This document shows positions 63,502-64,000 of a DNA stretch of 64,000 nucleotides, piece by piece. The stretch is taken from NCBI RefSeq assembly GCF_001625215.2, contig NC_030383.2:40668380-40732379 (forward strand), written 5' to 3'. Under the pieces are notes generated by a model. The model saw only the letters and a list, made by a program, of their open reading frames with translations, had not been told where the DNA came from and searched no databases. This DNA is from Daucus carota subsp. sativus (Eukaryota; Streptophyta; Magnoliopsida; Apiales; Apiaceae). The number at the start of each line of letters is the position of its first letter. Within the stretch, counting starts at the first letter, position 1. A program made the translations under genes and the position numbers.

Positions 63502-64000
63502 CTACAAGATCATAAGAATTATAATGGCATGTGTTAACAGCAATACAAATAGTCCCTCCAAAAAAACAAATGTTCAATACTTTTACATAAACTGTATCAT
63601 ATAAATACCCACGACATTTTGCCAACTCCAATCACATCAAACTGATTACATGCCTCGATGTTCTTTCTCAGCAGACATCTGCTGAGACATCTGATGTAGT
63701 TAATATGCTATATCATATCCATGTATCAGTTTGGGAATTTAGCCGCACTTATGTTTGTAATCTCTTTCCGAAGAAACGACATAGAAATCGAGTTATGAAT
63801 AAGCAGCCACTCATTGTTCTTAGGGTAAGAGGAAACACCTAAAGCCCTTTGAGAGTGCTCAAGTAGTCTCATGGTACCTTTTTCTACAAAGACAAACAAG
63901 GTCGGAAGAGGTCCCCTACCCGAGTATTCAAACCCATGGCATTATCAAATGTGAAGCGTATAGCAGATAGACCTTGCCAATATACTAAACTCCAACCTCA
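63502..64000. other. Window end, upstream intron of starch synthase 1
   Basis: Expected to be intron of the SS1 gene on the minus strand. No exon encoding a transit peptide could be recognised in these 499 bases. Confidence 0.45.

Noticed and set aside
1-64000. CRISPR arrays, bacterial operons, rRNA or tRNA genes
   Set aside because: No regular spacer-repeat array, no Shine-Dalgarno-type gene packing, and no tRNA or rRNA signature was seen; the DNA is plainly plant nuclear.

Overview
This is a stretch of plant nuclear DNA. It is AT-rich, its genes are split by GT-AG introns, it has dense small DNA transposons and Helitrons, and it encodes plant-specific proteins (a chloroplast PP2C, a starch synthase, a phytolongin and a PSY peptide). 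The protein sequences look like a eudicot; I cannot name the species from the sequence alone.

Layout, left to right. (1) 1-4611: importin subunit beta-1 on the + strand, with a leader intron carrying two MITEs. (2) 7443-7978: a three-exon gene for a PSY-type tyrosine-sulfated peptide hormone precursor (79 aa), too finely split to show up as a long ORF. (3) 9551-13364, - strand: thylakoid PP2C phosphatase of the PPH1/TAP38 type, 11 exons, 391 aa. (4) 16722-20494, + strand: five-KH-domain RNA-binding protein of the RCF3/HOS5/SHI1 type, 660 aa. (5) 20.5-28 kb: a repeat-rich block with short tandem duplications, a decayed FAR1/MULE-type gene, a non-autonomous Helitron, a long-TIR Mutator-like element with a perfect 9-bp target duplication, and a nested palindromic pair of Tourist-like MITEs. 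(6) 27985-38049, + strand: nine-exon TPR (kinesin-light-chain-like) protein, 581 aa, with a Helitron and a hAT-like element in its largest intron. (7) 38816-39296: remains of a Pcc1-type KEOPS subunit gene. (8) 39930-42033, - strand: ABI-like (ABIL) subunit of the SCAR/WAVE complex, 329 aa, with one GC-AG intron. (9) 45241-47908, - strand: long coiled-coil protein, 816 aa. (10) 48331-49015: hAT MITE with a perfect 8-bp target duplication; 50737-51206: another Tourist-like MITE. (11) 52014-52772, - strand: single-exon phytolongin. (12) 53648-63501, - strand: 14 exons of soluble starch synthase 1, whose 5' end lies beyond the window or in the unassigned last 500 bases; one 5.2-kb intron is packed with TA-flanked inverted-repeat elements.

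The genes do not form a pathway. Two products act in the chloroplast (the PP2C resets light-harvesting state transitions; starch synthase 1 extends amylopectin chains) and the TPR protein may be plastid-targeted. The others serve nuclear import, pre-mRNA processing, actin nucleation, membrane traffic and peptide signalling. From memory, several neighbours (importin beta, KH protein, Pcc1-like, phytolongin, PP2C) have their Arabidopsis counterparts in the duplicated blocks around At5g529-At5g534 and At4g27.6-27.9, so the gene order looks partly ancestral.

I found no wholly new system. The best leads are the unannotated PSY gene, the three-copy Helitron family with intact termini, the nested palindromic MITE pair (a likely hairpin/small-RNA source), the transposon-loaded starch synthase intron with an unidentified coding-like fragment, and the GC-AG intron in ABIL. 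All exon coordinates were derived by hand from splice signals, reading frame and remembered family sequences.
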